The translations under genes and the position numbers were made by a program. From NCBI GenBank assembly GCA_963803425.1, contig CAWDMA010000001.1, positions 1,302,001-1,366,000 of the forward strand: a DNA stretch of 64,000 bases, given 5' to 3'. Positions 9,013 through 16,617 of the stretch are shown in pieces (the stretch's first letter is position 1; each line of letters starts with the position of its first letter). Origin of the DNA: DASPWW01 sp963803425. Lineage in GTDB: Bacteria; Actinomycetota; Thermoleophilia; Solirubrobacterales; 70-9. The notes under the pieces were generated by a model. The model ran no database searches, was not told where the DNA came from, and was given only the letters and a program-made list of their open reading frames with translations.

Positions 9013-9612
9013 ATGAGCGGCATCATCGAAAGCATCGAGCGGCGCCAGCTCGTGAAGGTTCCCGCCTTCAGGCCGGGTGACCGGGTGCGGGTCCACTTCC
9101 AGGTGATCGAGGGCCAGCGCCGCCGCACCCAGGTGTTCGAGGGCGTCGTGATCAAGCGACAGGGAAGCGGCTCGCGCGAGACCTTCACGGTCCGCAAGCA
9201 GTCCTTCGGGGTCGGGGTGGAGCGCACGTTCCCGGTCCACTCACCAAAGATCGAGAAGCTCGAGATCGTCGCCCGCGGCGATGTTCGCCGCGCGAAGCTG
9301 TACTACCTGCGCGGCCGCGTCGGGAAGCGCGCCCGCGTGGCGGAGCGGCGCTGGGGGATCGAGGACGACCTGGTCGTGGCGGAGGATGCCGAGGCGGTCG
9401 ACTCAGAGGGAGTCGCCGTCAGCGAGGCGGACTCGGTGGAGCCCGACGAGGCTGCAGAGGCCGAGGGCGCCGACGCAGAGGAGGAGGCCGGGGACGAGGG
9501 CCCCGCGCCCGAGGGGGAGGCTGAGGGAGCCGACGAGGCCGACGCGGACGCCGAGGCCGGCCCGGACGCCGAGGCGGAGGCCTCTCCGGGCGCCAAGGAC
9601 GCGGCTACCTGA
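9013..9612 (+). CDS. rplS: 50S ribosomal protein L19 with long acidic C-terminal extension
   Basis: Residues 1 to about 118 are normal L19 ('PAFRPGDRVRVHFQVIEGQR', 'RVGKRARVAERR'), a protein at the subunit interface. L19 is usually about 115 residues long. Here about 80 further residues follow, made almost only of Glu, Asp, Ala and Gly. The start ATG 9013 gives the expected MSGIIESIERRQLV; an upstream in-frame start inside trmD would add non-family sequence. A TACTAT box at 8943 may give it its own promoter. Confidence 0.93.
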   Translation: MSGIIESIERRQLVKVPAFRPGDRVRVHFQVIEGQRRRTQVFEGVVIKRQGSGSRETFTVRKQSFGVGVERTFPVHSPKIEKLEIVARGDVRRAKLYYLRGRVGKRARVAERRWGIEDDLVVAEDAEAVDSEGVAVSEADSVEPDEAAEAEGADAEEEAGDEGPAPEGEAEGADEADADAEAGPDAEAEASPGAKDAAT

Positions 9613-9656
9613 TTCCAAAGCCAACCACAGGCCGCGGCGCTCTCGTCGAGCTGGTC

Positions 9657-10214
9657 GTGATCGTTGCCCTGGCAGTTGGCCTGGCCCTGCTGATCCAGGC
9701 GTTCATCGTGAAGCCGTACCAGATCCCCTCCCAGTCGATGGAGCCGACCCTGGACGTGAACCAGCGAGTGCTCGTCAACCGCTTCCTGTACCGCTTCACC
9801 GACCCCAAGGTCGGCGACGTCGTCGTGTTCCATCCCCCGCGGGGCGCGGACACCGACCAGTGCGGGGGCCGGCGCGAGCCGGGGCAGGCGTGCCCCAAAC
9901 CGACCGCTCAGCAGTCCAGCACCAACTTCATCAAGCGGATCGTCGCCGGGCCGGGGGACACGGTCTCGATCGAGGACGGGCACCCGGTGGTGAACGGCGA
10001 GGTTGCCGACGAGGACTTCATCATCCCCTGCGGCAGCGGCGCCGCCTGCAACCTCCCGCAGGAGATCACCGTTCCACCCGACCACTACTTCATGATGGGT
10101 GACAACCGTGGGGCTAGCCAGGACAGCCGCTTCTGGGGGCCCGTTCCCCGCGACTGGATCATCGGCGAGGCGTTCGCCACCTACTGGCCGCCGCAGAGGA
10201 TCGGCCCGCTCTAG
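9657..10214 (+). CDS. lepB: Signal peptidase I
   Basis: 185 residues from GTG 9657. The N-terminal membrane anchor (about residues 2-18) is followed by the catalytic serine box 'PSQSMEPTL' (Ser27) and the general-base lysine in 'NFIKRIVAGPGD' (about Lys93). The C-terminal 'GDNRGASQDSRFWGPVP' box completes the S26 family signature. It removes signal peptides outside the membrane. The frame stays open upstream with no ATG/GTG, so the true start could be a little earlier. It follows rplS, as in many actinobacteria. Confidence 0.93.
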   Translation: MIVALAVGLALLIQAFIVKPYQIPSQSMEPTLDVNQRVLVNRFLYRFTDPKVGDVVVFHPPRGADTDQCGGRREPGQACPKPTAQQSSTNFIKRIVAGPGDTVSIEDGHPVVNGEVADEDFIIPCGSGAACNLPQEITVPPDHYFMMGDNRGASQDSRFWGPVPRDWIIGEAFATYWPPQRIGPL

Positions 10215-10260
10215 GACCGCCCGGCTGCTCCGGTTCGACCGCGCGCTCGGCCATCGCTGG

Positions 10261-10857
10261 GTGGCTGGCACGGACGAGGCCGGGCGGGGCTCGCTCGCCG
10301 GGCCGCTGGTGGCGGCCGCGGTGCTGCTCGACTACGACGCGCTGGGGCGACGCGAGCGACGCGAGCTGGCCGGCCTGAACGACTCGAAGCAGAAGACCGC
10401 CGAGGAGCGGGAGGCGCTGTACCCGCGGGTGATGCACGTCGCCTCCAGGGTCGCGGTGACTGCCCGGTGCGCGCGCGGGATCGACGCCCGCGGCCTGCAC
10501 GTCACGAACCTCGCGGCGCTCGGCGACTGCCTGCAGCGGGTCGCGGTCGACGGGGCGGTCTGTCTCGTCGACGGCTTCCGGCTGCCGAGCTGCCCGCTCG
10601 AGCACCGAGCCGTCGTCGACGGCGACGCGCGCAGCGCCGCGATCGCCGCCGCCTCGGTGATCGCGAAGGTGACCAGGGACCGCTACATGCACCGCGCCGA
10701 CGGCGTCCACCCCGGGTGGGAGTTCTGCGAGAACGTCGGGTACTCGACCCCGGAGCACCGGGCGCTGATCCGGCAACGTGGGATCTCCGCCCTGCACCGC
10801 CGCTCCTTCCAGTCGATCGCGTACACGGAGCTGGAGCTGGAGCTGGAGTCGGGGTAG
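10261..10857 (+). CDS. rnhB: Ribonuclease HII
   Basis: RNase HII cuts RNA in RNA-DNA hybrids and misincorporated ribonucleotides. Motifs: 'AGTDEAGRGSLAGPLV' with the catalytic Asp-Glu, 'VDGF', 'VVDGDARSAAIAAASVIAKV' and 'HPGWEF--N-GYSTPEH'. Start uncertain: GTG 10261 is right at motif I and probably too late. The frame is open back to ATG 10099 inside lepB, and the family-like 'LLRFDRALGHRW' upstream of 10261 has only a CTG (10225) available. It ends in a Glu/Leu-rich tail. Confidence 0.88.
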   Translation: MAGTDEAGRGSLAGPLVAAAVLLDYDALGRRERRELAGLNDSKQKTAEEREALYPRVMHVASRVAVTARCARGIDARGLHVTNLAALGDCLQRVAVDGAVCLVDGFRLPSCPLEHRAVVDGDARSAAIAAASVIAKVTRDRYMHRADGVHPGWEFCENVGYSTPEHRALIRQRGISALHRRSFQSIAYTELELELESG

Positions 10858-10876
10858 CTTCACCTGCCACACAACT

Positions 10877-10902
10877 ACACAACTGAGTAATTGTGTTAGA
10901 GT
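10877..10902 (+). promoter_or_regulatory. ArsR operator and promoter
   Basis: An inverted repeat ACACAA-N8-TTGTGT (10877-10896) abuts a -10-like TAGAGT (10897-10902), 9 nt before the regulator's ATG. The AT-rich patch stands out from its surroundings. Autoregulation by the downstream ArsR protein is the likely role. Confidence 0.6.
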
Positions 10903-10911
10903 GTCGGCCAG

Positions 10912-11262
10912 ATGGCTTCCGACGCTCTCCAGCACCCGCTTCCCGACCAGCTCGTCGAGCTGATCGCGCAGCGCTTCCGCGTGCTCGGGGAGCCGATGCG
11001 GATCAAGCTGCTGGATCGGCTTCGGGACGGTGGCGCCACGGTCGGCGAGCTGGTCGACGCGAGCGGCGCCTCGCAGCAGAACGTCTCCCGGCACCTCCGC
11101 GTGCTGCTCGACGCGGGGCTCGTCGGGCGAGCGCAGGAGGGCAACTGCGCTCGCTACTCGATCGCCGACGACAGCGTGTTCGCGATCTGTGAGGTCGTGT
11201 CCGAGGGCTTGCGCGACCGGTACGCGGAGCTCGAGGCTGTGGTCGGGGGGGCGACGCGCTGA
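10912..11262 (+). CDS. ArsR-family transcriptional regulator
   Basis: 116 residues with a winged helix: 'RFRVLGEPMRIKLLDRLRDGG', 'TVGELVDASGASQQNVSRHLRVLLDAGLV' and the wing 'GRAQEGNCARYSIAD'. No CxC metal site of the ArsR/SmtB type is present, so the inducer is probably not a soft metal. Its stop overlaps the start of the MMPL transporter gene, which it very likely controls. A palindromic operator lies directly upstream. Confidence 0.87.
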   Translation: MASDALQHPLPDQLVELIAQRFRVLGEPMRIKLLDRLRDGGATVGELVDASGASQQNVSRHLRVLLDAGLVGRAQEGNCARYSIADDSVFAICEVVSEGLRDRYAELEAVVGGATR

Positions 11263-13373
11263 TGGCGCCCCAGATCGGCCCGATCGGTCGGCTCGGACGC
11301 TGGACGGCGACCCACTTCCGCACGGTCGCGATCGCATGGGCCGTGACCCTGGTCGTGCTCGGCGTGCTCGCGCCGCGGGTCGAGCAGGCGCTCTCCGGCG
11401 CGGGATGGGAGGCGACCGGATCGGAGTCGGTGCAGGTTCGCGATCGGCTCGACCGCAAGTTCGGCGGTCTCTCCTCCAGCGCCGTGATGGTCGTGGTCAG
11501 CTCCGATTCGGCGCGTGCCGAAGATCCTGGCTTCCACCGGGTGACGGGCGAGGTTGAGCGCAGGCTCGCCGCCCAGGAGCACGTCGCCGGCGTGGTCCCG
11601 CCTCGCCCCGGCGTCTCCATCTCGCGCGATCGGCATACCGCCGTCGTCCAGGGCCGTGCGGCCGGAACGAGCAACGACATGGTGCGCGTTGCGGATGACC
11701 TCAAGGACGAGCTCACCGGCCTCGGCGGCCAGCGCTTCGATGTCGCCGTCACCGGCGCGTCGGGGATGTGGTCCGACTTCAACGAGGCGAACAAGAACGC
11801 GATGTTGCGCTCCGAGCTTCTCTCATGGCCGGTCACCCTGGCGATCCTGGCGCTCGCGTTCGGGTCGCTCGTCGCCGCCGGCCTACCGCTGATGCTGACC
11901 ATTCTCGGCCTGGTGTCGGCCGCCGGCACGCTGTACCTCGGCACGAACGTCTTGGACATCTCTATCTGGGCGATGAACTTCGCGCTGATGTTCGCGCTCG
12001 CGCTCGGGATCGACTACGCGTTGCTGATCGTGTTCCGGTTCCGGGCGGCCTTCTTCGGTTCGGGCATGTCCGCCGCCGACGCCGCCGCCACGACGATGGA
12101 CACCGCCGGGAAGGCGGTCCTGTTCTCGGGCCTCACCGTGCTGATATCGCTGAGCGCCGTGATGCTGGTCCCGAGCCCCGCGTTTCGCTCGGTCGCCCTC
12201 GGGATCATCCTCTCGGTGCTGTTCGTGCTCGCCGCGACGCTGACGCTGCTTCCGGCCGTGCTCGCGAAGCTCGGCCCGAGGGTGGACCGGCTGTCGCTGC
12301 CGTGGGCCCACTCGGGCGAGCATCGCTCCCGCCGGTTCGAGCGCTGGGGCGAGCGGCTGTGGCGCCGCCCGGCCCTGTACGGGATCCCCGCTGCGGTGGC
12401 GCTGGTCGCCCTGGCGACCCCGGTGCTGGGGCTTCGCACCGGGATGCCCTCGATCAAGGTCGTCCCCGAGCAGGACTCCTCGCGGCAGGGATACGTCGCG
12501 GTCCAGAATGCCTTCGGGCCGGGGGCGCCCGGCGCCCTTCAGGTGAGCGCTCCCGCCGCCGATGCGCAGCCGGCCGCGCGAGTCCTCGCGGCCGACCCCG
12601 GGATCGCCCAGGTCGTCCCGCCGCAGACCGGCGCGGGGGGGAGTGCGCTGCTCCAGGCGATTCCGACGAAGGATCCCTCGGACCCGGCCGTCGGCGCGAC
12701 GGTAGACCGGCTCCGGACCGAGCTTCCCGACGGTGCGCTGGTCGGCGGCGCGGCCGCCGAGAACCACGACCTCGAGACGGCACTCGCCGAGAGGACGCCA
12801 CTGGTGATCGGCGTCGTGATGGTGCTCGGATTCGTGCTGCTGCTGGTGGCGCTGCAGGCGCCCGTGGCCGCCCTGATCGGGGTCGTCACGAACCTGCTGG
12901 CGACCGGCGCTGCGTTCGGGATCGCCACGCTGATCTTCCAGGACGGAAGCCTCGAGGGCCTGCTCGGCTTCGACTCGCAGGGCTTCGTGGACGCATGGGC
13001 TCCCGTGTTCTTCTTCGCGATGATCTTCGCGATCGCGATGGACTACACGGTGTTCCTGCTGAGCTCGGCGAAGGAGCACTGGGACCGCTCCGGTGACCCG
13101 CGCGAGGCGATGGTCGGCGGGCTCGCGCACTCGGGCCGCGTGATCCTGGCGGCCGCCGCGGTGATGGTCGCCGTGTTCTTCACCTTCGCGCTGTCGGGCC
13201 CGCTGCCGCCGAAGGAGATGGGCGTGATCCTCGGCGTCGCCGTGCTGCTGGACGCCCTGCTCGTCCGCCTGGTGCTGGTCCCGGTGCTGCTCCGGGCCAC
13301 GGGGCGGTGGGCGTGGTGGCTGCCGAGCTGGATGAACCGGGTGCTGCCGGACGTCCACTTCGGCCACGCCTGA
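11262..13373 (+). CDS. MMPL-family (RND) membrane transporter
   Basis: 703 residues. One N-terminal membrane helix (about 19-40) is followed by an external domain, a block of five to six helices that includes 'LALGIDYALLIVFRFR' with the RND-type GIDYALL motif, a second external domain, and a second helix block with 'FAIAMDYTVFLLSSAKEHW'. This two-halved plan is that of MMPL exporters of lipids or hydrophobic compounds driven by the proton gradient. The ATG overlaps the ArsR stop (TGATG). Substrate unknown. Confidence 0.88.
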   Translation: MAPQIGPIGRLGRWTATHFRTVAIAWAVTLVVLGVLAPRVEQALSGAGWEATGSESVQVRDRLDRKFGGLSSSAVMVVVSSDSARAEDPGFHRVTGEVERRLAAQEHVAGVVPPRPGVSISRDRHTAVVQGRAAGTSNDMVRVADDLKDELTGLGGQRFDVAVTGASGMWSDFNEANKNAMLRSELLSWPVTLAILALAFGSLVAAGLPLMLTILGLVSAAGTLYLGTNVLDISIWAMNFALMFALALGIDYALLIVFRFRAAFFGSGMSAADAAATTMDTAGKAVLFSGLTVLISLSAVMLVPSPAFRSVALGIILSVLFVLAATLTLLPAVLAKLGPRVDRLSLPWAHSGEHRSRRFERWGERLWRRPALYGIPAAVALVALATPVLGLRTGMPSIKVVPEQDSSRQGYVAVQNAFGPGAPGALQVSAPAADAQPAARVLAADPGIAQVVPPQTGAGGSALLQAIPTKDPSDPAVGATVDRLRTELPDGALVGGAAAENHDLETALAERTPLVIGVVMVLGFVLLLVALQAPVAALIGVVTNLLATGAAFGIATLIFQDGSLEGLLGFDSQGFVDAWAPVFFFAMIFAIAMDYTVFLLSSAKEHWDRSGDPREAMVGGLAHSGRVILAAAAVMVAVFFTFALSGPLPPKEMGVILGVAVLLDALLVRLVLVPVLLRATGRWAWWLPSWMNRVLPDVHFGHA

Positions 13374-13390
13374 GCCGGGCGCCAGCTCAG
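13370..13390. terminator. Hairpin shared by two convergent genes
   Basis: CTGAGC and GCTCAG form a 6-bp inverted repeat with a 9-nt GC-rich loop. It contains the stop codons of both the transporter gene (+) and yraN (-). It has no T-run, so any terminator activity is uncertain. Confidence 0.35.
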
Positions 13391-13776
13391 AACGCCGCTT
13401 CGATGTGCTCGAACGCGGTCACCCGGCCGCCGTGCTCGAGCGTGACGCCGACCACGTCGAACCGGACCAGGGAGTGGGGCGGACGACGAGGCGCAGTCGC
13501 GAGCCAGGCGCACCCGAGCCGGCGCAGCCGCGCCGCCTTCCGGCGGCCGACGGCGAGCGCCGGGCGCTTGGGGCCGGCGCGGGCGCCCTTCCGGCCGGCC
13601 TTCACCTCGACGAACACGAGCGCGTCGCGGTCGAGCGCGACCAGGTCGATCTCGCCGACCAGCTCGGGCGTCCGGATCCGGGCGTTGCGCTCCACGATCC
13701 TGTACCCGCCCGCCGCCAGCCGCGCGGCCGCGAGCTCCTCCGCCTCCCGTCCGAGCCGCTGCCGCGCGATCGTCAC
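13387..13776 (-). CDS. yraN: YraN/UPF0102 family nuclease-fold protein
   Basis: 129 residues from GTG 13776. It shows the restriction-endonuclease-like core 'GREAEELAAARLAAGGYRIVERNAR', 'GEIDLVALDRDALVFVEVKAGR', with the D...ExK pattern of that fold. Its biochemical role is unclear; it usually neighbours comM and dprA, which follow here after an insert and on the other strand. TACCTT lies 6 nt before the start codon, so the mRNA is probably leaderless. The frame is open further upstream, but no family sequence is seen there. Confidence 0.87.
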   Translation of the reverse strand: MTIARQRLGREAEELAAARLAAGGYRIVERNARIRTPELVGEIDLVALDRDALVFVEVKAGRKGARAGPKRPALAVGRRKAARLRRLGCAWLATAPRRPPHSLVRFDVVGVTLEHGGRVTAFEHIEAAF

Positions 13777-14090
13777 GCCGGGAAGGTAGGTCGCTGCAGC
13801 GCACCCATGCCGCGCACGAGGTGACGAAGCCGCAACGTTCATCCTCCACCGCTTCACAGAGCGAAGCACGACCTCCACAACGACCGCGATCGCGCCACCC
13901 CGACTGCGGAGCCCATGGCCGAGGCCGCCGGATCCCACGCATCCGAGCCCCAGGCCGCCGAGTAGGGCCGCTCGGCGGGGCGGATGATCTCCGTGAGAGC
14001 GGACGAGTGCCCGGTCGAGTTCGGTGACAGTCCAGCGGCGGCCCTAGGTCGTCACGAGAACTCCGCTGTGTGAACACATGGTGGTGCTCG
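13777..14090. other. Intergenic stretch with one arm of a 16-bp direct repeat
   Basis: No gene is supported. CGAAGCCGCAACGTTC at 13825-13840 is repeated exactly at 15054-15069. The two copies bracket the collagen-like gene. The base composition is less GC-rich than the surrounding coding DNA. Confidence 0.5.
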
Positions 14091-14612
14091 CTACACCTCG
14101 ATGCACACCACGTAGATCCGAAAGTCCTTCGTGCTTGCCTCGCTGTTTCGGATCGCGCCGTCCCAGGCAGTTGGGACAAAGACCTCGTCGGGCACGACGC
14201 CACCGGCCACGCTCGGGCCCGAGTAGAGAACAGCATCGTCACCACCCGGCGAGGTCAGTCCGCCGACGCCGCCTCCGACCGCGACCTCACCGGGCTCGCA
14301 CTCGGCCTGAGTAAACGTCGCTGAGGGACCTCCGATCTGGAACTGGTGGAAGCGGGCGACTATCGATGACTGGAAAGTGCCCGGCGGTCCCTGCGCGCCC
14401 TGCGCGCCCTGCGCGCCCTGAGGCCCTGGTTGCTGCCCTTGGCCTTCGAGGGCCTTGACCCGCTGTTTCAGCTTCTTGACCTGCTTCTTGACGCCGCTCG
14501 CCGCCGCCGGCGGGTTGCCGGAGCCGCCCGCAGCGGCCACCTGAACGACGAGCAGGCACAGCAGTGCAGCCGCACCGAGCATCATGCTCGGGCGCGTGAT
14601 CGCCTTGTTCAT
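14091..14612 (-). CDS. Secreted protein with short collagen-like repeat
   Basis: 173 residues. It has an N-terminal signal peptide or membrane anchor (about residues 8-28, hydrophobic, ending in AAAGG), a Lys-rich coiled segment 'VKKQVKKLKQRVKALEG', then five Gly-X-Y triplets (GPQGAQGAQGAQGPPG). A C-terminal domain of about 100 residues of unknown fold has two cysteines. Short G-X-Y stretches next to coiled coils usually make trimeric stalks. The start ATG 14612 is preceded by a GGGAGGA ribosome-binding site that is buried in a hairpin. The gene sits in a segment that splits yraN from comM. Confidence 0.7.
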   Translation of the reverse strand: MNKAITRPSMMLGAAALLCLLVVQVAAAGGSGNPPAAASGVKKQVKKLKQRVKALEGQGQQPGPQGAQGAQGAQGPPGTFQSSIVARFHQFQIGGPSATFTQAECEPGEVAVGGGVGGLTSPGGDDAVLYSGPSVAGGVVPDEVFVPTAWDGAIRNSEASTKDFRIYVVCIEV

Positions 14613-14616
14613 GAGT

Positions 14617-14638
14617 CCTCCCGTGCTCGTGCGGGAGG
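14617..14638 (-). promoter_or_regulatory. Hairpin masking the ribosome-binding site of the collagen-like gene
   Basis: In the mRNA, CCTCCCG pairs with CGGGAGG across an 8-nt loop. The second arm contains the Shine-Dalgarno sequence and ends 4 nt before the ATG, so the folded form would block ribosome access. Confidence 0.5.
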
Positions 14639-15108
14639 CGTGTGGCTCGAGCTCCGAACGAGATCGAGCCGCCGATCCGCTCCCGCTGTGTGGGCTGAGG
14701 CTAGCGCGGTATGGCGCTAGCGAAAGGCTGGTGGGTGTCGGTCTACCCGCCCTATTCAGCCAGGGCGGTTCACGTTGCGGCGAGCCCGCATCTCCGCCAA
14801 CACCCGCTGTCTGTCCCCGGTGTGCCAGCGCCACCAGCTCGCGGTGGATCCCGTGCGTACTCCACCTCGCTGCTCGTGCGTGAGAGCGCGCCGAGCAAAG
14901 GAACCGCATTCGTGCCATCCCTCCGAGCATCGCCATCACCCTCGACCGCTGTGCGGGAGGCTGCCGGAGAGCTGACTGGCGCACAGACTGGCGAACAGCG
15001 GGCGAACGAAACCGCGAAACCGCTTGTCAATGCTGGATAGGGGAGAGTCGTAGCGAAGCCGCAACGTTCGCGCGCCACCCGCGCGTCCGGGAATGTGAGG
15101 CTCACCGG
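14639..15108. other. Non-coding stretch with possible transposase remnant
   Basis: No intact gene is supported. On the minus strand near 14818-14858 a broken frame reads 'HGIHRELVALAHRG', which resembles the IHxEL segment of IS3/IS481-type integrase cores, then loses all similarity. The second copy of the 16-bp direct repeat is at 15054-15069. The likeness is short and could be chance. Confidence 0.25.
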
Positions 15109-16617
15109 GTGCTCGCAATCGCCCGCACGTTCACGCTGCAAGGGGTCGCCGCCACCGGGGTCCGCGCCGAGGTCGATGTCGGCGCGGGGCTCGCGTCCTT
15201 CTCGCTGGTGGGGCTGCCGGACGCCGCCGTGCGCGAGTCGCGCGAGCGCGTCCGCGCCTCGATCTCGAACGCCGGGTTCGAGTTCCCGCTGCGGCGGATC
15301 ACCGCCAGCCTCGCCCCCGCCGACCTCCGCAAGGCCGGGCCGGGGTTCGACCTCGCGATCGCCGCGGCGGTGCTGGTCGCATCGGGACAGCTCGAGGGGT
15401 CGGTCCTGTCGCGGTTCTGGCTAGCCGGGGAGCTGGGGCTGGACGGCTCGATCCGGCCCGTCCCCGGAGTGCTGGCGATGGCGGAGGAGGCCCGCCGCCA
15501 GGGCGCCGAGGGGATCGCGGTCGCCGCGGCGAACGCAGCGGAGGCGACGCTGGTCGAGGGCGTTGCGGCTGTGCCGCTGCGCTCCCTGCGCGAGCTGGAG
15601 CGTCTCGCGGATGGCGAGCTGGAGCCGCTACCGGGGGGCGCGGCGGTGGTCCCGGAGGAGCGCGGCCGGCGCGCCCCCGACCTCGCCGACCTGCGCGGGC
15701 AACCCGCCCTGCGGCGGGCGCTCGAGGTGGCCGCGGCGGGCGGGCACAGTCTCCTGATCACCGGCCCGCCGGGCGCCGGGAAGTCGCTCGCCGGCGCCCG
15801 CCTCCCGGGCCTGCTGCCGCCGCTGGACCGCGAGGAGGCGATCGAGGCGACCCGGATCGCGAGCGCCTGCGGTCGGCCGCCGCCACCGGGCCGGCTCGCG
15901 CCCCGCCCCTTCCGCGCGCCCCACCACACGATCTCCGCCGCCGGCCTCGTCGGCGGAGGAACGCCACCGCGGCCGGGCGAGGCGACCGCCGCGCACCGCG
16001 GCGTCCTCTTCCTCGACGAGCTCGCGGAGTTCTCCCGGGCCGCGCTGGAGGCGCTCCGCCAGCCCCTGGAGGAGGGGCGCGTCACCGTCGTCCGGGCGGG
16101 GCACCGCGCCGAGTTGCCGTGCCGGTTCATGCTGGTCGCCGCGTCGAACCCGTGTCCGTGCGGGCGGGGGCGCGACGACCCCGAGTGCCGCTGCCCCGAC
16201 GCGGCGATCCAGCGCTACGAGGCGAAGCTGAGCGGCGCGCTCGCGGACCGGATCGACATCGTCGCCGCTGTCGGCCAACCCTCCCCGGAGGCGATCGCCT
16301 CGGCGCCGGGTGAGTCGACGGCCGCTGTCCGGGCGCGGGTGGTCGCGGCGCGCGAGCGCCAGCAGGCCCGCCTCGGCCCGAGCCGGTGCAACGCCGAGGT
16401 CGGCCCGGCGGAGGCGAGGGCCGGGTGCGCGCTGGACCCGGCCGCGGCAAAGCTGATCGCGGACGGGTACGCGCGACTCGGGCTCAGCGGCAGGGGCTAC
16501 GAGCGGGTGCTGCGGGTGGCGCGGACGGTTGCCGACCTCGCCGCGGAGGCGCGTGTGTCGGCGGCCCACGTCGGAGAGGCGCTCAGCCTGCGCCGCCGCG
16601 GCCCCGGGGCCGGATAG
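15109..16617 (+). CDS. comM: ComM/YifB-family AAA+ ATPase (Mg-chelatase-like)
   Basis: 502 residues. An N-terminal Lon-type S5 domain ('FSLVGLPDAAVRESRERVRA', 'ADLRKAGPGFDLAIA') precedes an AAA+ module with Walker A 'GPPGAGKS' near residue 220, Walker B 'GVLFLDELAEF' and 'NPCPCG' before a cysteine-rich loop. ComM helicases extend heteroduplex joints during natural transformation. The GTG 15109 start gives the typical MLAIARTFTLQG. It is followed without a gap by dprA, supporting a DNA-uptake role. Confidence 0.93.
   Translation: MLAIARTFTLQGVAATGVRAEVDVGAGLASFSLVGLPDAAVRESRERVRASISNAGFEFPLRRITASLAPADLRKAGPGFDLAIAAAVLVASGQLEGSVLSRFWLAGELGLDGSIRPVPGVLAMAEEARRQGAEGIAVAAANAAEATLVEGVAAVPLRSLRELERLADGELEPLPGGAAVVPEERGRRAPDLADLRGQPALRRALEVAAAGGHSLLITGPPGAGKSLAGARLPGLLPPLDREEAIEATRIASACGRPPPPGRLAPRPFRAPHHTISAAGLVGGGTPPRPGEATAAHRGVLFLDELAEFSRAALEALRQPLEEGRVTVVRAGHRAELPCRFMLVAASNPCPCGRGRDDPECRCPDAAIQRYEAKLSGALADRIDIVAAVGQPSPEAIASAPGESTAAVRARVVAARERQQARLGPSRCNAEVGPAEARAGCALDPAAAKLIADGYARLGLSGRGYERVLRVARTVADLAAEARVSAAHVGEALSLRRRGPGAG

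Noticed and set aside
14700..15040. Open frames of about 100 codons around 14.7-15.0 kb
   Set aside because: No ribosome-binding site, no promoter box at the start codon, no recognisable fold, and lower GC without third-position bias.
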